Below the pieces are notes generated by a model. That model made no database searches, had not been told where the DNA came from, and was given only the letters and a program-made list of their open reading frames with translations. 64,000 nucleotides of DNA from Clostridium sp. AM22-11AC (lineage in GTDB: Bacteria; Bacillota; Clostridia; Lachnospirales; Lachnospiraceae). The translations under genes and the position numbers were made by a program. The stretch is from assembly GCF_003473545.1 (NCBI RefSeq), contig NZ_QUCM01000020.1, positions 1-64,000 of the forward strand. The letters are read 5' to 3'. This document shows, one piece after another, positions 1 to 8,940 of this stretch; positions within the stretch are counted from its first letter, which is position 1; each line of letters begins with the position of its first letter.

Positions 1-1
1 T

Positions 2-910
2 GTAAGAGCTGATGACCTTACAGTAGGAACAGACAATGAACAGAACATTGTAACTGTATATTACAGCAAAGATACTAATCATGATGATATCCCGGATAAG
101 TATCAGATCACATTCACCTATGTATCAGCATCTGCTGATAAGGGAACTGTGACAGGAACAACCAGTGAAGTGGCTACTACTTATGAAATCACCAGAGATA
201 GCGTGACTGGCGAGATTATAGTAGGAAATGGCCCGACAGCACAGCATCCGACCCAGCCATCTACAGTAACAGCAAAAGCTGGTTATAAGTTTGACAAGTG
301 GACAGATGAAGATCAGAAATCTTTCGATGATGATGCAGCACTAAAAGCAGCGTCTTACCTTGAAGATCAGACTTTCACAGCATACTTTAAAGCAACAGAG
401 CAGACTTATAGGGTGAAATACCTGGATGAAGATACAAAGGAAGAAATCCAAGCAATGTCAGATCCAAAGGATGCACACTTTGGGGATGAGATCAAAGGTT
501 ATACAGAGAAAATTGAAATCAGTGGATATACCTTTGTAAGAGCTGATGACCTTACAGTAGGAACAGACAATGAACAGAACATTGTAAATGTATATTACAG
601 CGAAGATACTAATGAGGATGATATCCCGGATAAGTATCAGATCACATTCACCTATGTATCAGCAGATGATGATAAAGGAACTGTGACAGGAACAACAAGT
701 GAGATTGCTACTGTTTATGAAATCTTCAGAGACAGTGAAACTGGTGAGATCACAGAACTTGGCCCACAGACACCTCAGCATCCAACCCAGCCATCTACTG
801 TAACACCAAAAGACGGTTACAGATTTGAAAAATGGCAGCAGGATGATCTGACATTCTTCAATAGTGATGATGAGCTGAGAAATTCTGAATACCTGGAAGA
901 TCAAACATTC
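2..910 (+). repeat. 534-nt tandem coding repeat in the LPXTG gene
   Basis: Bases 2-130 and 536-664 are nearly identical, giving a 534-nt (178-residue) period. The second unit diverges after its A module, where the following MucBP-like module has a different sequence. A more diverged A module follows at about 1205-1492. Such arrays can expand or contract by recombination. Confidence 0.85.
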
Positions 911-1792
911 ATTGCACACTTTATTGTAAGAAGAGATCTTCATTATGAGATCCATTACTTCTATGAAGATGCCAATGGCGTTGTAACAGAAGATACAGCA
1001 GCAGCGATTGTAAGTGATATCGGTGTATTCGGAGAAAAGATCCTTACGACTACAGTGCCAAAAGAATCTGAATTTAACGGAAAGAATTACGTTCTGGAAC
1101 GCATTGAAGGCGCAGATAAGCAGATCGGTCTTGATCCTAAGGAAAATATGGTAAATGTATATTACAGTATGGACGAGATCGGAGAAATTGATCCAGATGA
1201 GCCAGACAACATTCCAGATAAGTATCAGGTTACTTTCCAGTATATTTCTGAAAATCCATCTTATGGAACAGTAAGCGGTAAGGTAAAAGAAGTTGTTACC
1301 AGACCTAAGAATGCAGATGGTACCTACAACATGACTGCACCGGTTCATCCGAAGGCAGAAGTAACAGTTGCAGGAATCGGAAATTATAAGTTTAACCGCT
1401 GGTCTGATGGAAATACGAACTATAGCGCAGCAAGTGAGATCGCAAAAGCCGGATTTATTGCAGATACCACATTTACCGCATATTTCAGCTACAGTGGCGG
1501 AAATAGTGGCGGCGGTTCATCAGGTGGAGGCGGTGGCGGAAGCCACAGATCAACTATCTCTAATACAAGCGGAGGTCCTGGTGTTACTACAACGATCACC
1601 CCGGGAGACGTACCAATGGCAGAATTACCAGAGTCACCGGCACCAATCGTCATTGATGATGGTGAGATCCCAATGGCAGCACTTCCAAAGACTGGCCAGA
1701 CCACTGTAAAAGCAGCACTGACCATGATGTTCTCAGGAATCTTCCTTGCATTAACTGCAATCGGAAGGAAAAAGAAAGAACAGGATGTATAG
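2..1792 (+). CDS. LPXTG-anchored repetitive surface protein, 5' end outside window
   Basis: The frame is open from the first bases, so the N-terminus and signal peptide lie upstream; 596 residues are visible. Two module types alternate: a beta-rich module that starts near DIPDKYQ and ends near TFTAYF, resembling Listeria-Bacteroides/InlB B-repeat modules, and a MucBP-like module ending in VNVYYS. The A+B unit is 534 nt long (base 2 matches base 536), and a diverged third A module ends near 1492. A Gly/Ser linker follows, then an LPKTG sorting motif (codons 1682-1696), a hydrophobic stretch and the basic tail RKKKEQDV. It is therefore probably a sortase substrate joined to peptidoglycan. The ligand is unknown; adhesion is an inference from the module types. 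Confidence 0.9.
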   Translation, partial: VRADDLTVGTDNEQNIVTVYYSKDTNHDDIPDKYQITFTYVSASADKGTVTGTTSEVATTYEITRDSVTGEIIVGNGPTAQHPTQPSTVTAKAGYKFDKWTDEDQKSFDDDAALKAASYLEDQTFTAYFKATEQTYRVKYLDEDTKEEIQAMSDPKDAHFGDEIKGYTEKIEISGYTFVRADDLTVGTDNEQNIVNVYYSEDTNEDDIPDKYQITFTYVSADDDKGTVTGTTSEIATVYEIFRDSETGEITELGPQTPQHPTQPSTVTPKDGYRFEKWQQDDLTFFNSDDELRNSEYLEDQTFIAHFIVRRDLHYEIHYFYEDANGVVTEDTAAAIVSDIGVFGEKILTTTVPKESEFNGKNYVLERIEGADKQIGLDPKENMVNVYYSMDEIGEIDPDEPDNIPDKYQVTFQYISENPSYGTVSGKVKEVVTRPKNADGTYNMTAPVHPKAEVTVAGIGNYKFNRWSDGNTNYSAASEIAKAGFIADTTFTAYFSYSGGNSGGGSSGGGGGGSHRSTISNTSGGPGVTTTITPGDVPMAELPESPAPIVIDDGEIPMAALPKTGQTTVKAALTMMFSGIFLALTAIGRKKKEQDV

Positions 1793-1850
1793 AAAGAATA
1801 TCTGAAATAAAGAAAATATTCCCAAACTCATAAACATACCCTGTTAGCGG

Positions 1851-1880
1851 AAAGCTCCGGTCGGAAACGGCCGGGGCTTT
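1851..1880 (+). terminator. Terminator of the LPXTG gene
   Basis: A 13-bp stem (two G-U pairs) with a GAAA tetraloop lies 58 nt after the LPXTG stop. The 3' arm ends in TTT but no long T-run follows, so termination may be partial. Confidence 0.6.
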
Positions 1881-2098
1881 CTGCGTATATAACATACTAA
1901 GAAAAAGCGGGAACACAAAGGGAAATAGGCCTGAAGGATAAAATGGGAGGGGCATAAATGTATTGCAATCCACTGTGTCATGTGCTAAAATGAACATGAG
2001 CAAGGTATCTGGAATAATTCTAAAATATTATTAATTCAAATCTAAGCTGGTTTCACCAGTATCTGAAAGACTCTTTGCTTAAACCCAAATTAATTTAA

Positions 2099-2230
2099 GC
2101 AGGGAGAGCGGATCATAAGCAGTATCTTCCTGCGACATTACACGAAGGAAGGACAAATACCCTTATGTTCTCCGGTATCTTCCTTGCACTGGCAGCTATG
2201 AGCAAGAAGCATAAAGAAGAGGAATCCTAA
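2099..2230 (+). pseudogene. Remnant of a second LPXTG protein C-terminus
   Basis: An open frame without start codon or ribosome binding site runs from just after an in-frame TAA (2096-2098) to TAA at 2228-2230. It reads as a degraded sorting motif (LPATL), a short linker, MFSGIFLALAAM and the charged tail SKKHKEEES. The intact upstream gene ends with the closely similar MFSGIFLALTAIG and RKKKEQDV. Only the anchor end of the gene survives, so most of a neighbouring paralogue was apparently deleted, perhaps by recombination between related surface-protein genes. The adjoining 1881-2098 holds no gene I can support. Confidence 0.7.
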
Positions 2231-2286
2231 GTAACAAGGATCATGAGAGTTTCAAGCAACAAAATAAGTCTTAAGTGACTGATAAG

Positions 2287-2327
2287 AGCCGCACACTGGC
2301 AAAAAAAGCAGTGTGCGGCTTTTTTTG
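2287..2327 (+). terminator. Intrinsic terminator after the LPXTG remnant
   Basis: A perfect 12-bp stem, AGCCGCACACTG against CAGTGTGCGGCT, with a 10-nt loop is followed by seven T. It insulates the pur operon from the surface-protein region. Confidence 0.9.
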
Positions 2328-2351
2328 ATTTGCTTTTTTGCGTTTTTACTA

Positions 2352-2380
2352 TTGACTGCGGGTTTATTTCTTAGTATTAT
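2352..2380 (+). promoter_or_regulatory. Promoter of the pur operon
   Basis: TTGACT (2352-2357), 17 nt, TATTAT (2375-2380); an overlapping TATAAT begins at 2378. The leader contains an AT-rich inverted repeat (2410-2436). No purine or PRPP riboswitch is recognisable. Confidence 0.65.
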
Positions 2381-2457
2381 AATTATTAGAAAAGATAAAT
2401 ATACAAAACATATATATTAGTAAATCTAATATATATTATTCAAAAGGAGAATGAAAG

Positions 2458-2970
2458 ATGGCTAAGGTAGGAATTGTAATGGGCAGCGACTCAGATATGC
2501 CGGTTATGGCGAAAGCGGCAGAGATCCTGGACAAGTTTGGAATCGATTATGAGATGACAATTATTTCCGCCCACAGAGAACCGGATCTGTTTTTTAAGTG
2601 GGCAAAGGCTGCAGAGGAAAAAGGTTTTAAAGTGATCATTGCAGGTGCTGGAAAAGCAGCTCACCTTCCAGGAATGTGTGCAGCTATCTTTCCACTCCCT
2701 GTAATCGGTATCCCGATGAAGACTTCTGATCTGGGCGGTGTAGACTCTCTGTATTCCATCGTACAGATGCCAAGCGGTATCCCGGTTGCAACCGTTGCAA
2801 TTAACGGCGGTGCCAATGCAGGTATCCTTGCAGCAAAGATCCTTGCAACATCTGATGAGGAACTGTTAGGAAAGTTAAAAGCATATTCTGAGAATTTAAA
2901 AGAAGACGTAGAGAAAAAGGCTGAGAAGCTGGAAAAGATCGGATACAAAGAGTATATGGCACAGAAATAA
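2458..2970 (+). CDS. purE: N5-carboxyaminoimidazole ribonucleotide mutase PurE
   Basis: The enzyme converts N5-CAIR to CAIR in cytosolic de novo purine synthesis. The 170-residue length is usual for class I PurE. Visible motifs are GSDSD (9-13, phosphate binding), SAHR (37-40, catalytic His), AGAGKAAHLPGM (62-73) and SLYSIVQMPSGIPVAT. AAGGAGA lies 7 nt before the ATG. It opens a purE-purM-purN-purD cluster. No purK lies in the window, so the N5-CAIR synthetase must be elsewhere if the class I route is used. Confidence 0.97.
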   Translation: MAKVGIVMGSDSDMPVMAKAAEILDKFGIDYEMTIISAHREPDLFFKWAKAAEEKGFKVIIAGAGKAAHLPGMCAAIFPLPVIGIPMKTSDLGGVDSLYSIVQMPSGIPVATVAINGGANAGILAAKILATSDEELLGKLKAYSENLKEDVEKKAEKLEKIGYKEYMAQK

Positions 2971-3055
2971 CATTACAGGAATAATATAAAAAAAATAACA
3001 TTAGAAAAGTAACATTACAGAAGGTATGGACAGGACAAATTCGGAGGATAAGAAG

Positions 3056-4090
3056 ATGATGGATTACAAGAAAGCCGGAGTTGATATTGAGGCAGGTTAT
3101 AAATCAGTTGAATTAATGAAAGAGCATGTAAAAAAGACCATGCGCGCAGAAGTATTAGGCGGACTTGGCGGTTTCTCCGGCGCCTTTTCTTTAGCAAAGA
3201 TCAAGGAAATGGCAGAGCCGGTATTATTATCCGGTACAGACGGCTGCGGAACCAAGGTAAAACTGGCTATTATCATGGACAAGCATGATACCATTGGTAT
3301 TGACGCAGTGGCTATGTGTGTCAATGATATTGCCTGCGCAGGCGGCGAGCCATTATTCTTCCTGGACTATATTGCCTGCGGAAAGAATTATCCGGAAAAG
3401 ATCGCTGATATCGTTAAGGGCGTGGCAGAAGGCTGTTTACAGTCTGAGGCAGCTCTCATCGGCGGTGAGACAGCAGAGCATCCGGGACTGATGCCGGAAG
3501 AGGATTATGACCTGGCTGGTTTTGCAGTAGGTGTCTGCGACAAGAAAGAAATGATCACAGGTGAGAAACTGGAAGCAGGAGATGTGCTGATCGGTATGGC
3601 TTCTACCGGCGTACATTCCAATGGCTTCTCTCTGGTACGTAAGGTATTTGAGAAGGAAATGAATAAAGAAGGTTTAAATACCTATTATGACAGCCTTGGA
3701 AAGACCTTAGGCGAAGCACTTCTTGCACCAACCAGAATTTACGTAAAGGCATTAAAGAACATTAAAAAGTCCGGCGTGACCGTAAAGGCATGCAGCCATA
3801 TTACAGGTGGTGGTTTCTATGAGAATGTTCCGCGTATGTTAAAGGACGGTGTCCGTGCTGTGATCCGCAAGGACAGCTATCCGGTACCTCCGATTTTCAA
3901 ACTTCTTGCTGAAAAAGGCAAGATCGAAGAGAAAATGATGTATAATACATTTAACATGGGACTTGGCATGGTAGTAGCTGTGGACGAGGCAGATGTGGAT
4001 AAGACCATGGCAGCTATCAAGGCAGCAGGAGACCAGCCATATGTAGTAGGAACCATTGAAAATGGAGAGAAAGGCGTGACTTTATGTTAA
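3056..4090 (+). CDS. purM: Phosphoribosylformylglycinamidine cyclo-ligase PurM
   Basis: AIR synthetase closes the imidazole ring of FGAM with ATP to give AIR. The protein has 344 residues from the chosen start, the usual length. It shows GGLGGFSGAF, DGCGTKVKLA, an Asn-Asp metal/ATP region (CVNDIACAGGEPLFFLDY), GGETAEHPG and HITGGGFYENVPR. I chose ATG 3056 because GGAGGA (3043-3048) sits 7 nt upstream; an in-frame ATG at 3026 has no such site. The 3' end overlaps purN by 7 nt, indicating translational coupling. Confidence 0.96.
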   Translation: MMDYKKAGVDIEAGYKSVELMKEHVKKTMRAEVLGGLGGFSGAFSLAKIKEMAEPVLLSGTDGCGTKVKLAIIMDKHDTIGIDAVAMCVNDIACAGGEPLFFLDYIACGKNYPEKIADIVKGVAEGCLQSEAALIGGETAEHPGLMPEEDYDLAGFAVGVCDKKEMITGEKLEAGDVLIGMASTGVHSNGFSLVRKVFEKEMNKEGLNTYYDSLGKTLGEALLAPTRIYVKALKNIKKSGVTVKACSHITGGGFYENVPRMLKDGVRAVIRKDSYPVPPIFKLLAEKGKIEEKMMYNTFNMGLGMVVAVDEADVDKTMAAIKAAGDQPYVVGTIENGEKGVTLC

Positions 4091-4677
4091 GAGTTGGCGT
4101 AATGGTATCCGGCGGCGGAACCAATCTTCAGGCGATCTTAGATGCCATTGACAGTGGAAAGATCACAAATGCAAAGGTGGAAGTAGTCATCAGCAACAAT
4201 CCAGGGGCTTATGCACTGGAACGTGCCAGAAACCATGGCATCGAAGCTGTTTGCATTTCACCGAAAAGCTTTGAAAACAGAGCAGCCTTTAATGAGGCAT
4301 TTTTAAAGAAAACAGATGAATATGACCTGGATCTGATCGTGCTGGCAGGATTTTTAGTAACCATCCCGGAGGAGATGATCCGTAAATACAGAAATAAGAT
4401 CATCAACATCCATCCTTCCCTGATCCCGTCTTTCTGCGGCGTAGGCTATTATGGCTTAAAGGTCCATGAGGCAGCTCTGGCAAGAGGTGTAAAGGTTACA
4501 GGCGCTACGGTCCACTATGTGGATGAAGGAGTAGACTCCGGTCCGATCCTGCTTCAGAAGGCAGTGGAGGTGCAGCCTGGTGATACTCCTCAGGTACTGC
4601 AGAGACGTGTCATGGAACAGGCTGAGTGGATCATTCTTCCAGAGGCGGTAAACAAGATCGCCAATGGCTTGATTTAG
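4084..4677 (+). CDS. purN: Phosphoribosylglycinamide formyltransferase PurN
   Basis: The enzyme transfers a formyl group from 10-formyl-THF to GAR. It has 197 residues. The N-terminal SGGGTNLQAI loop binds substrate, and NIHPSLIPSF holds the catalytic His of the folate-dependent family. VDSGPILLQ follows near the C-terminus. The start overlaps the purM stop by 7 nt and purD begins 10 nt downstream, so the three are co-transcribed. Confidence 0.96.
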   Translation: MLRVGVMVSGGGTNLQAILDAIDSGKITNAKVEVVISNNPGAYALERARNHGIEAVCISPKSFENRAAFNEAFLKKTDEYDLDLIVLAGFLVTIPEEMIRKYRNKIINIHPSLIPSFCGVGYYGLKVHEAALARGVKVTGATVHYVDEGVDSGPILLQKAVEVQPGDTPQVLQRRVMEQAEWIILPEAVNKIANGLI

Positions 4678-4687
4678 GAGGAAAGAT

Positions 4688-5962
4688 ATGAAAGTACTGG
4701 TTATCGGAGGCGGCGGCAGAGAGCATGCGATCTGCTGGAAGTTATCTAAAAGCCCGAAAGTAGATGAATTATACTGTGCACCGGGAAATGCAGGTATTGC
4801 AGAGGTTGCAAAATGCGTGGATATCGGTGTAATGGATTTTGAAAAAATGGCTGATTTCGCAAAGAAAGAAGCCTTTGACCTGGTAGTAGTGGGACCGGAT
4901 GATCCACTGGCAGGTGGTATCGTAGATGTACTGGAAGAAAAGGGATTGCGTGTGTTCGGACCAAGAAAGAATGCAGCGATCTTAGAGGGATCCAAGGCAT
5001 TTTCCAAGGATCTGATGAAGAAATACGGCATTCCGACAGCAGCTTATGAGACTTTTGATACACCGGAAGCTGCCCTTAATTATCTGGAAACAGCACCGGT
5101 ACCGATCGTTTTAAAGGCTGACGGTCTGGCTTTAGGAAAAGGCGTTCTCATTTGTAATACAAGGGAAGAGGCAAAAGAAGGCGTTAAGACTCTCATGTTA
5201 GATAAGCAGTTTGGACATGCTGGCGACCGTATTGTAGTAGAGCAGTTTATGACCGGCCGTGAGGTTTCTGTATTGTCCTTTGTAGATGGAAAGACCATTA
5301 AGATCATGACTTCCGCCCAGGACCACAAGCGTGCAAAGGACGGAGATCAGGGCTTAAATACAGGCGGTATGGGAACATTTTCACCAAGCCCATTCTATAC
5401 TCCAGAGGTAGATGAATTCTGCAAGAAGCATATCTACCAGGCGACAGTAGATGCCATGAAGGCAGAAGGCCGTGAGTTTAAGGGAATTATCTTCTTTGGT
5501 TTAATGCTCACAGCGGATGGACCAAAGGTTCTGGAATACAATGCACGTTTCGGCGATCCGGAGACCCAGGTAGTGCTTCCGAGAATGAAAAATGACATTG
5601 TAGATGTATTTGAGGCATGTGTAGACGGCACTTTAGATCAGATCGACCTGCAGTTTGAGGATAATGCGGCTGTGTGCGTAGTGCTGGCTTCTGATGGCTA
5701 TCCGGAGCATTATGAAAAGGGTAAGAAGATCACAGGTCTTGAGAACTTTAAGGATAAAGATGGCTATTATGTATTCCATGCCGGCAGCAAGTTTGATGCA
5801 GAGGGAAATATTCTGACAAACGGTGGCCGTGTCCTGGGAGTGACAGCTACAGGAAAAGACTTAAAAGAGGCCAGAGCCAATGCTTATAAGGCAACGGAAT
5901 GGGTCAATTTTGAGAACAAATACATGAGACATGATATTGGTCATGCTATTGATGAGGCGTGA
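4688..5962 (+). CDS. purD: Phosphoribosylamine-glycine ligase PurD
   Basis: GAR synthetase is an ATP-grasp enzyme joining phosphoribosylamine and glycine. It has 424 residues. The N-terminal GGGGREHAI motif (7-15), the ATP-grasp segment around KADGLALGKGV, the LNTGGMGTFSP region and EYNARFGDPETQ (metal/ATP site) are intact. GGAGGAAAGAT precedes the ATG. It is the last gene of the pur cluster and is followed by a strong terminator. Confidence 0.97.
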   Translation: MKVLVIGGGGREHAICWKLSKSPKVDELYCAPGNAGIAEVAKCVDIGVMDFEKMADFAKKEAFDLVVVGPDDPLAGGIVDVLEEKGLRVFGPRKNAAILEGSKAFSKDLMKKYGIPTAAYETFDTPEAALNYLETAPVPIVLKADGLALGKGVLICNTREEAKEGVKTLMLDKQFGHAGDRIVVEQFMTGREVSVLSFVDGKTIKIMTSAQDHKRAKDGDQGLNTGGMGTFSPSPFYTPEVDEFCKKHIYQATVDAMKAEGREFKGIIFFGLMLTADGPKVLEYNARFGDPETQVVLPRMKNDIVDVFEACVDGTLDQIDLQFEDNAAVCVVLASDGYPEHYEKGKKITGLENFKDKDGYYVFHAGSKFDAEGNILTNGGRVLGVTATGKDLKEARANAYKATEWVNFENKYMRHDIGHAIDEA

Positions 5963-6016
5963 TTTCCAGGGGTGAATGTGGAAATCAAATCGTTTTAATA
6001 TACTGCAAAGTGTAGG

Positions 6017-6046
6017 AACACCGGCTAAAAAATAGCCGGTGTTTTT
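6017..6046 (+). terminator. Terminator of the pur operon
   Basis: An ACACCGGCTA stem pairs with TAGCCGGTGT around a 5-nt A-rich loop and is followed by T residues, about 55 nt after purD. Confidence 0.9.
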
Positions 6047-6138
6047 GTAAATATCTGTTTTATGTGGGTGCATTACAGTTCAGTTAATAAAAATGCCATG
6101 TACAAAAAAATGAAGGTATTTAAAAGGTATCTGGATGC

Positions 6139-6166
6139 TGGACTTTTCCCTGAAAACTATTATAAT
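6139..6166 (+). promoter_or_regulatory. Promoter of the IMPase-like gene
   Basis: TGGACT (6139-6144), 16 nt, perfect TATAAT (6161-6166), with the start codon 59 nt further on. The -35 matches four of six consensus bases. Confidence 0.5.
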
Positions 6167-6224
6167 AAAATCATCCATTAATTATTGGAAAAGATATTTG
6201 GTCTAAAAGGTGGAGGTACGATAA

Positions 6225-7001
6225 ATGAAGGTGGATGCAGGAAAAATAGTTGAGTTAGTAAGGAAGATGAAGCCGCTGTTTGCAGACAGCAGCCGCGTAT
6301 CCCAGGTAAAAGAAAAAGGAACCTGTGATTATGTGACTCAGGTGGATATCCAGGTGCAGAAGCTGGTAAAAGAGGGCTTGTATTCTATGTATCCACAGGT
6401 ACAGTTTATGGGAGAAGAGCAGGATAACAGTGCTATTGACAGGAGCGGGGATTTCTGGATCCTGGATCCGGTAGATGGGACTACTAATCTGATCCATGAT
6501 TTCCGTCACAGTACCCTTTCACTGGCTTATGCAGAGGCTGGTGAGGTGGTGCTTGGAATTGTGTATCAGCCTTATACAGATGAACTGTTTATTGCCAAAA
6601 AAGGAGAAGGGGCATTTTTAAACGGTGATCCCATCCATGTAAGCGGTGCAGAAACATTGTCAGAAAGCCTTGTTACTATTGGAACAAGTCCTTATTATCA
6701 TGAACTGGCAGACTGGAATTTTAAGGTATTTAAAGAAGTATTTCTGTCCTGTCAGGATATCCGTCGTTTAGGCTCCGCGGCTCTTGACATGGCATATGTA
6801 GCCTGTGGGAGAGTGGATGCGTTCTTTGAGGCAATCTTACAGCCCTGGGATTTTTCAGCAGCAAAGCTTCTCATCGAGGAAGCCGGGGGAAAAGTAACGG
6901 ATTTTGCAGGAAAGGAACTGCCTGTGGGAATGCCGGGGGCTGTTCTGGCTGGTAATGGGAAGATAAATGAGGAATTGCTCAGGATATTAAGTGAGAAGTG
7001 A
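6225..7001 (+). CDS. Inositol monophosphatase family phosphatase
   Basis: A 258-residue Mg-dependent sugar/inositol phosphate phosphatase of the IMPase superfamily. Metal ligands are visible at E64-E65 (GEE), D81-P-V-D-G-T-T-N (81-88) and W208-D209, followed by a conserved GGKVTDFAG. GGTGGAGG lies shortly before the ATG. The substrate cannot be assigned; SuhB-like inositol phosphatase, histidinol-phosphatase and 3'-nucleotidase activities all occur in this fold. It has its own promoter, and the DUF1703-type gene follows within 35 nt. Confidence 0.9.
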   Translation: MKVDAGKIVELVRKMKPLFADSSRVSQVKEKGTCDYVTQVDIQVQKLVKEGLYSMYPQVQFMGEEQDNSAIDRSGDFWILDPVDGTTNLIHDFRHSTLSLAYAEAGEVVLGIVYQPYTDELFIAKKGEGAFLNGDPIHVSGAETLSESLVTIGTSPYYHELADWNFKVFKEVFLSCQDIRRLGSAALDMAYVACGRVDAFFEAILQPWDFSAAKLLIEEAGGKVTDFAGKELPVGMPGAVLAGNGKINEELLRILSEK

Positions 7002-7035
7002 AGAGGGTAATAGAGAAGGAAGGGCAGGTGAACAT

Positions 7036-8733
7036 ATGAACTTGAAAATCAGTATCGGAAGTCAGGATTTCGCTTTTTTGCGGGAGCATAACTGCTTTTT
7101 GGTGGATAAAACTGATTTTATTAAGAAATGGTGGGAGTCAGGGGATGCAGTTACGCTGATCACCCGTCCGCGCCGGTTTGGAAAAACGTTAAATATGAGT
7201 ATGTTGAACTGCTTTTTTTCCCGGCAGTATGAACACAGAGGGGATCTGTTTGAAGGACTTAATATCTGGTCTGATCTGAAATACCGGAATATCCAGGGAA
7301 GTTATCCTGTTATTTATTTAAGTTTTGCAGATGTAAAACAGGATTGTTATGGAGATACAGTGCAGAAAATCCGACATATTATTGGTGACACTTACCGCCA
7401 GCACCGCTATCTTCTGGATGCATTATGTTTTACAGAAGCAGAAAAACATCAGTTTACAAAAGTGATGAATTGCGAGATGGATGATGTGACAGCTCAGGAT
7501 GCTTTGAAAAATTTATCTTATTATTTGCATCATTACTGGAGAAAGCGTACTATCCTTCTGCTTGACGAGTATGATACGCCCATGCAGGAGGCGTATGTGC
7601 ATGGATATTGGAATGAATTTATTAATTTTATCCGCGGCTTATTTAATTCTGCTTTAAAAACGAATCCATATCTGGAACGTGCTGTTATGACGGGAATTAC
7701 CCGGGTATCCAAGGAATCTGTATTTTCAGATCTGAATAATCTGAAAGTCATAACGATCACTTCAGAAGAGTATGCGGATTGTTTTGGTTTTACGGAAGAG
7801 GAGGTATTTGCAGCTCTGAAACAGACTGGGCTGGAGGATAAAAAGACAGATGTAAAAGAATGGTATGATGGCTTTATCTTTGGAAGCCTGCATGATATTT
7901 ACAATCCATGGTCTATCACCAATTATCTGGACACCAGAAAGCTGCAGCCGTTCTGGGCATCAACAAGTTCTAACAGTCTGGTAAGCCGTCTGATCCAGAC
8001 TGCTTCCGGGGAGATTAAGGAAAGGATGGAAGAACTTTTACAAGGACGACAGATCGTGGTCACATTTGATGAACAGATTGTATTTGATCAGCTTGGAAGG
8101 AATGAGAATGCAATCTGGAGTCTGCTTTTAGCCAGTGGGTATTTAAAGGCGGAACAGGTAGAATATCGTGGCCTGATCCGGGAACCATGGTATCATTTGA
8201 GTATCACAAATCTGGAAACGGCCAGTATGTTTTCAGGCATGTTTAAGGGCTGGTTTGGCATGACACAGACCAGCTATAATCGATTTGTAAAAGCGTTGTT
8301 CCAGGGCGATGTGGATGCTATGAATTACTATATGAATGAGGTGTCCGTTGCAACATTCAGTTTTTTTGATACAGGAAAAGAAGGGGGTAAAGATAGCGAG
8401 CCAGAACGTTTTTATCATGGTTTTGTTCTGGGACTTCTTGCAGACCAGGCAGAACAGTATGAAATCCGGTCCAACCGGGAAAGTGGGTTTGGACGATACG
8501 ATGTAATGATGATCCCAAAGAATCAGAAGAATACAGATGGTTTGGCTTTTATTCTGGAGTTTAAAGTGAGAAATCCAGGAAAAGAGAAATCTCTGGAGGA
8601 AACTGTGCAGACGGCATTAGAGCAGATAGAAACAAAGCAGTATGATGCGGAATTACTTGCAAGAGGAATAGAAAAAGAGCGGATCCGGCATTATGGATTT
8701 GCATTTGATGGAAAGCAGGTACTGATCGGATGA
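7036..8733 (+). CDS. DUF1703-type AAA-ATPase-like protein with PD-(D/E)XK domain
   Basis: The 565 residues carry an N-terminal AAA-ATPase-like domain with Walker A RPRRFGKT (44-51) and Walker B ILLLDEYDTP. The C-terminal nuclease-like domain has a GRYD aspartate and an ILEFKV (ExK) pair. Such genes are common and often multi-copy in Clostridia and Bacteroidetes; their function is not established. I chose ATG 7036, which starts at the conserved MNLKISIGSQDF; an in-frame ATG at 6991 would overlap the previous gene. The surrounding order suggests accessory DNA placed after a housekeeping gene. Confidence 0.88.
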   Translation: MNLKISIGSQDFAFLREHNCFLVDKTDFIKKWWESGDAVTLITRPRRFGKTLNMSMLNCFFSRQYEHRGDLFEGLNIWSDLKYRNIQGSYPVIYLSFADVKQDCYGDTVQKIRHIIGDTYRQHRYLLDALCFTEAEKHQFTKVMNCEMDDVTAQDALKNLSYYLHHYWRKRTILLLDEYDTPMQEAYVHGYWNEFINFIRGLFNSALKTNPYLERAVMTGITRVSKESVFSDLNNLKVITITSEEYADCFGFTEEEVFAALKQTGLEDKKTDVKEWYDGFIFGSLHDIYNPWSITNYLDTRKLQPFWASTSSNSLVSRLIQTASGEIKERMEELLQGRQIVVTFDEQIVFDQLGRNENAIWSLLLASGYLKAEQVEYRGLIREPWYHLSITNLETASMFSGMFKGWFGMTQTSYNRFVKALFQGDVDAMNYYMNEVSVATFSFFDTGKEGGKDSEPERFYHGFVLGLLADQAEQYEIRSNRESGFGRYDVMMIPKNQKNTDGLAFILEFKVRNPGKEKSLEETVQTALEQIETKQYDAELLARGIEKERIRHYGFAFDGKQVLIG

Positions 8734-8866
8734 TGGTCAGTATCTGTTTTTGTATTTTTGGGATGGGTTCTGATATCTGTACAGAGCATGGTTCTTTTTG
8801 AGAGTTAAGGTAGAGATCATTATAGTTCAACTGCAACTTAAGATTTTAAAGAATTTCAATTATGTA

Positions 8867-8895
8867 TTGACTATTGTCATATGTTGTTATATAAT
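8867..8895 (+). promoter_or_regulatory. Strong promoter of the frlB-like gene
   Basis: TTGACT (8867-8872), exactly 17 nt, TATAAT (8890-8895), about 45 nt before the start codon. Together with the optimised-looking codon use of the gene this suggests high expression. Confidence 0.8.
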
Positions 8896-8940
8896 GTATT
8901 CAGATATTATAAAAGAACAAAATTCAGGAGGATACCAATT

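Noticed and set aside
2..910. CRISPR or satellite array
   Set aside because: The 534-nt repeats are in-frame protein modules, not short repeats with spacers.
659..1348. 229-codon minus-strand frame opposite the LPXTG gene
   Set aside because: It is the antisense of a repetitive coding sequence with clear codon bias on the plus strand; no start signal.
1958..1993. Eleven-codon frame (MYCNPLCHVLK) after GGGAGGGG
   Set aside because: The ribosome binding site is good, but a frame this short arises easily by chance and no promoter or downstream gene gives it a role.
4456..5031. 191-codon minus-strand frame opposite purN and purD
   Set aside because: Both overlapping plus-strand genes are certain, so this is a shadow frame.
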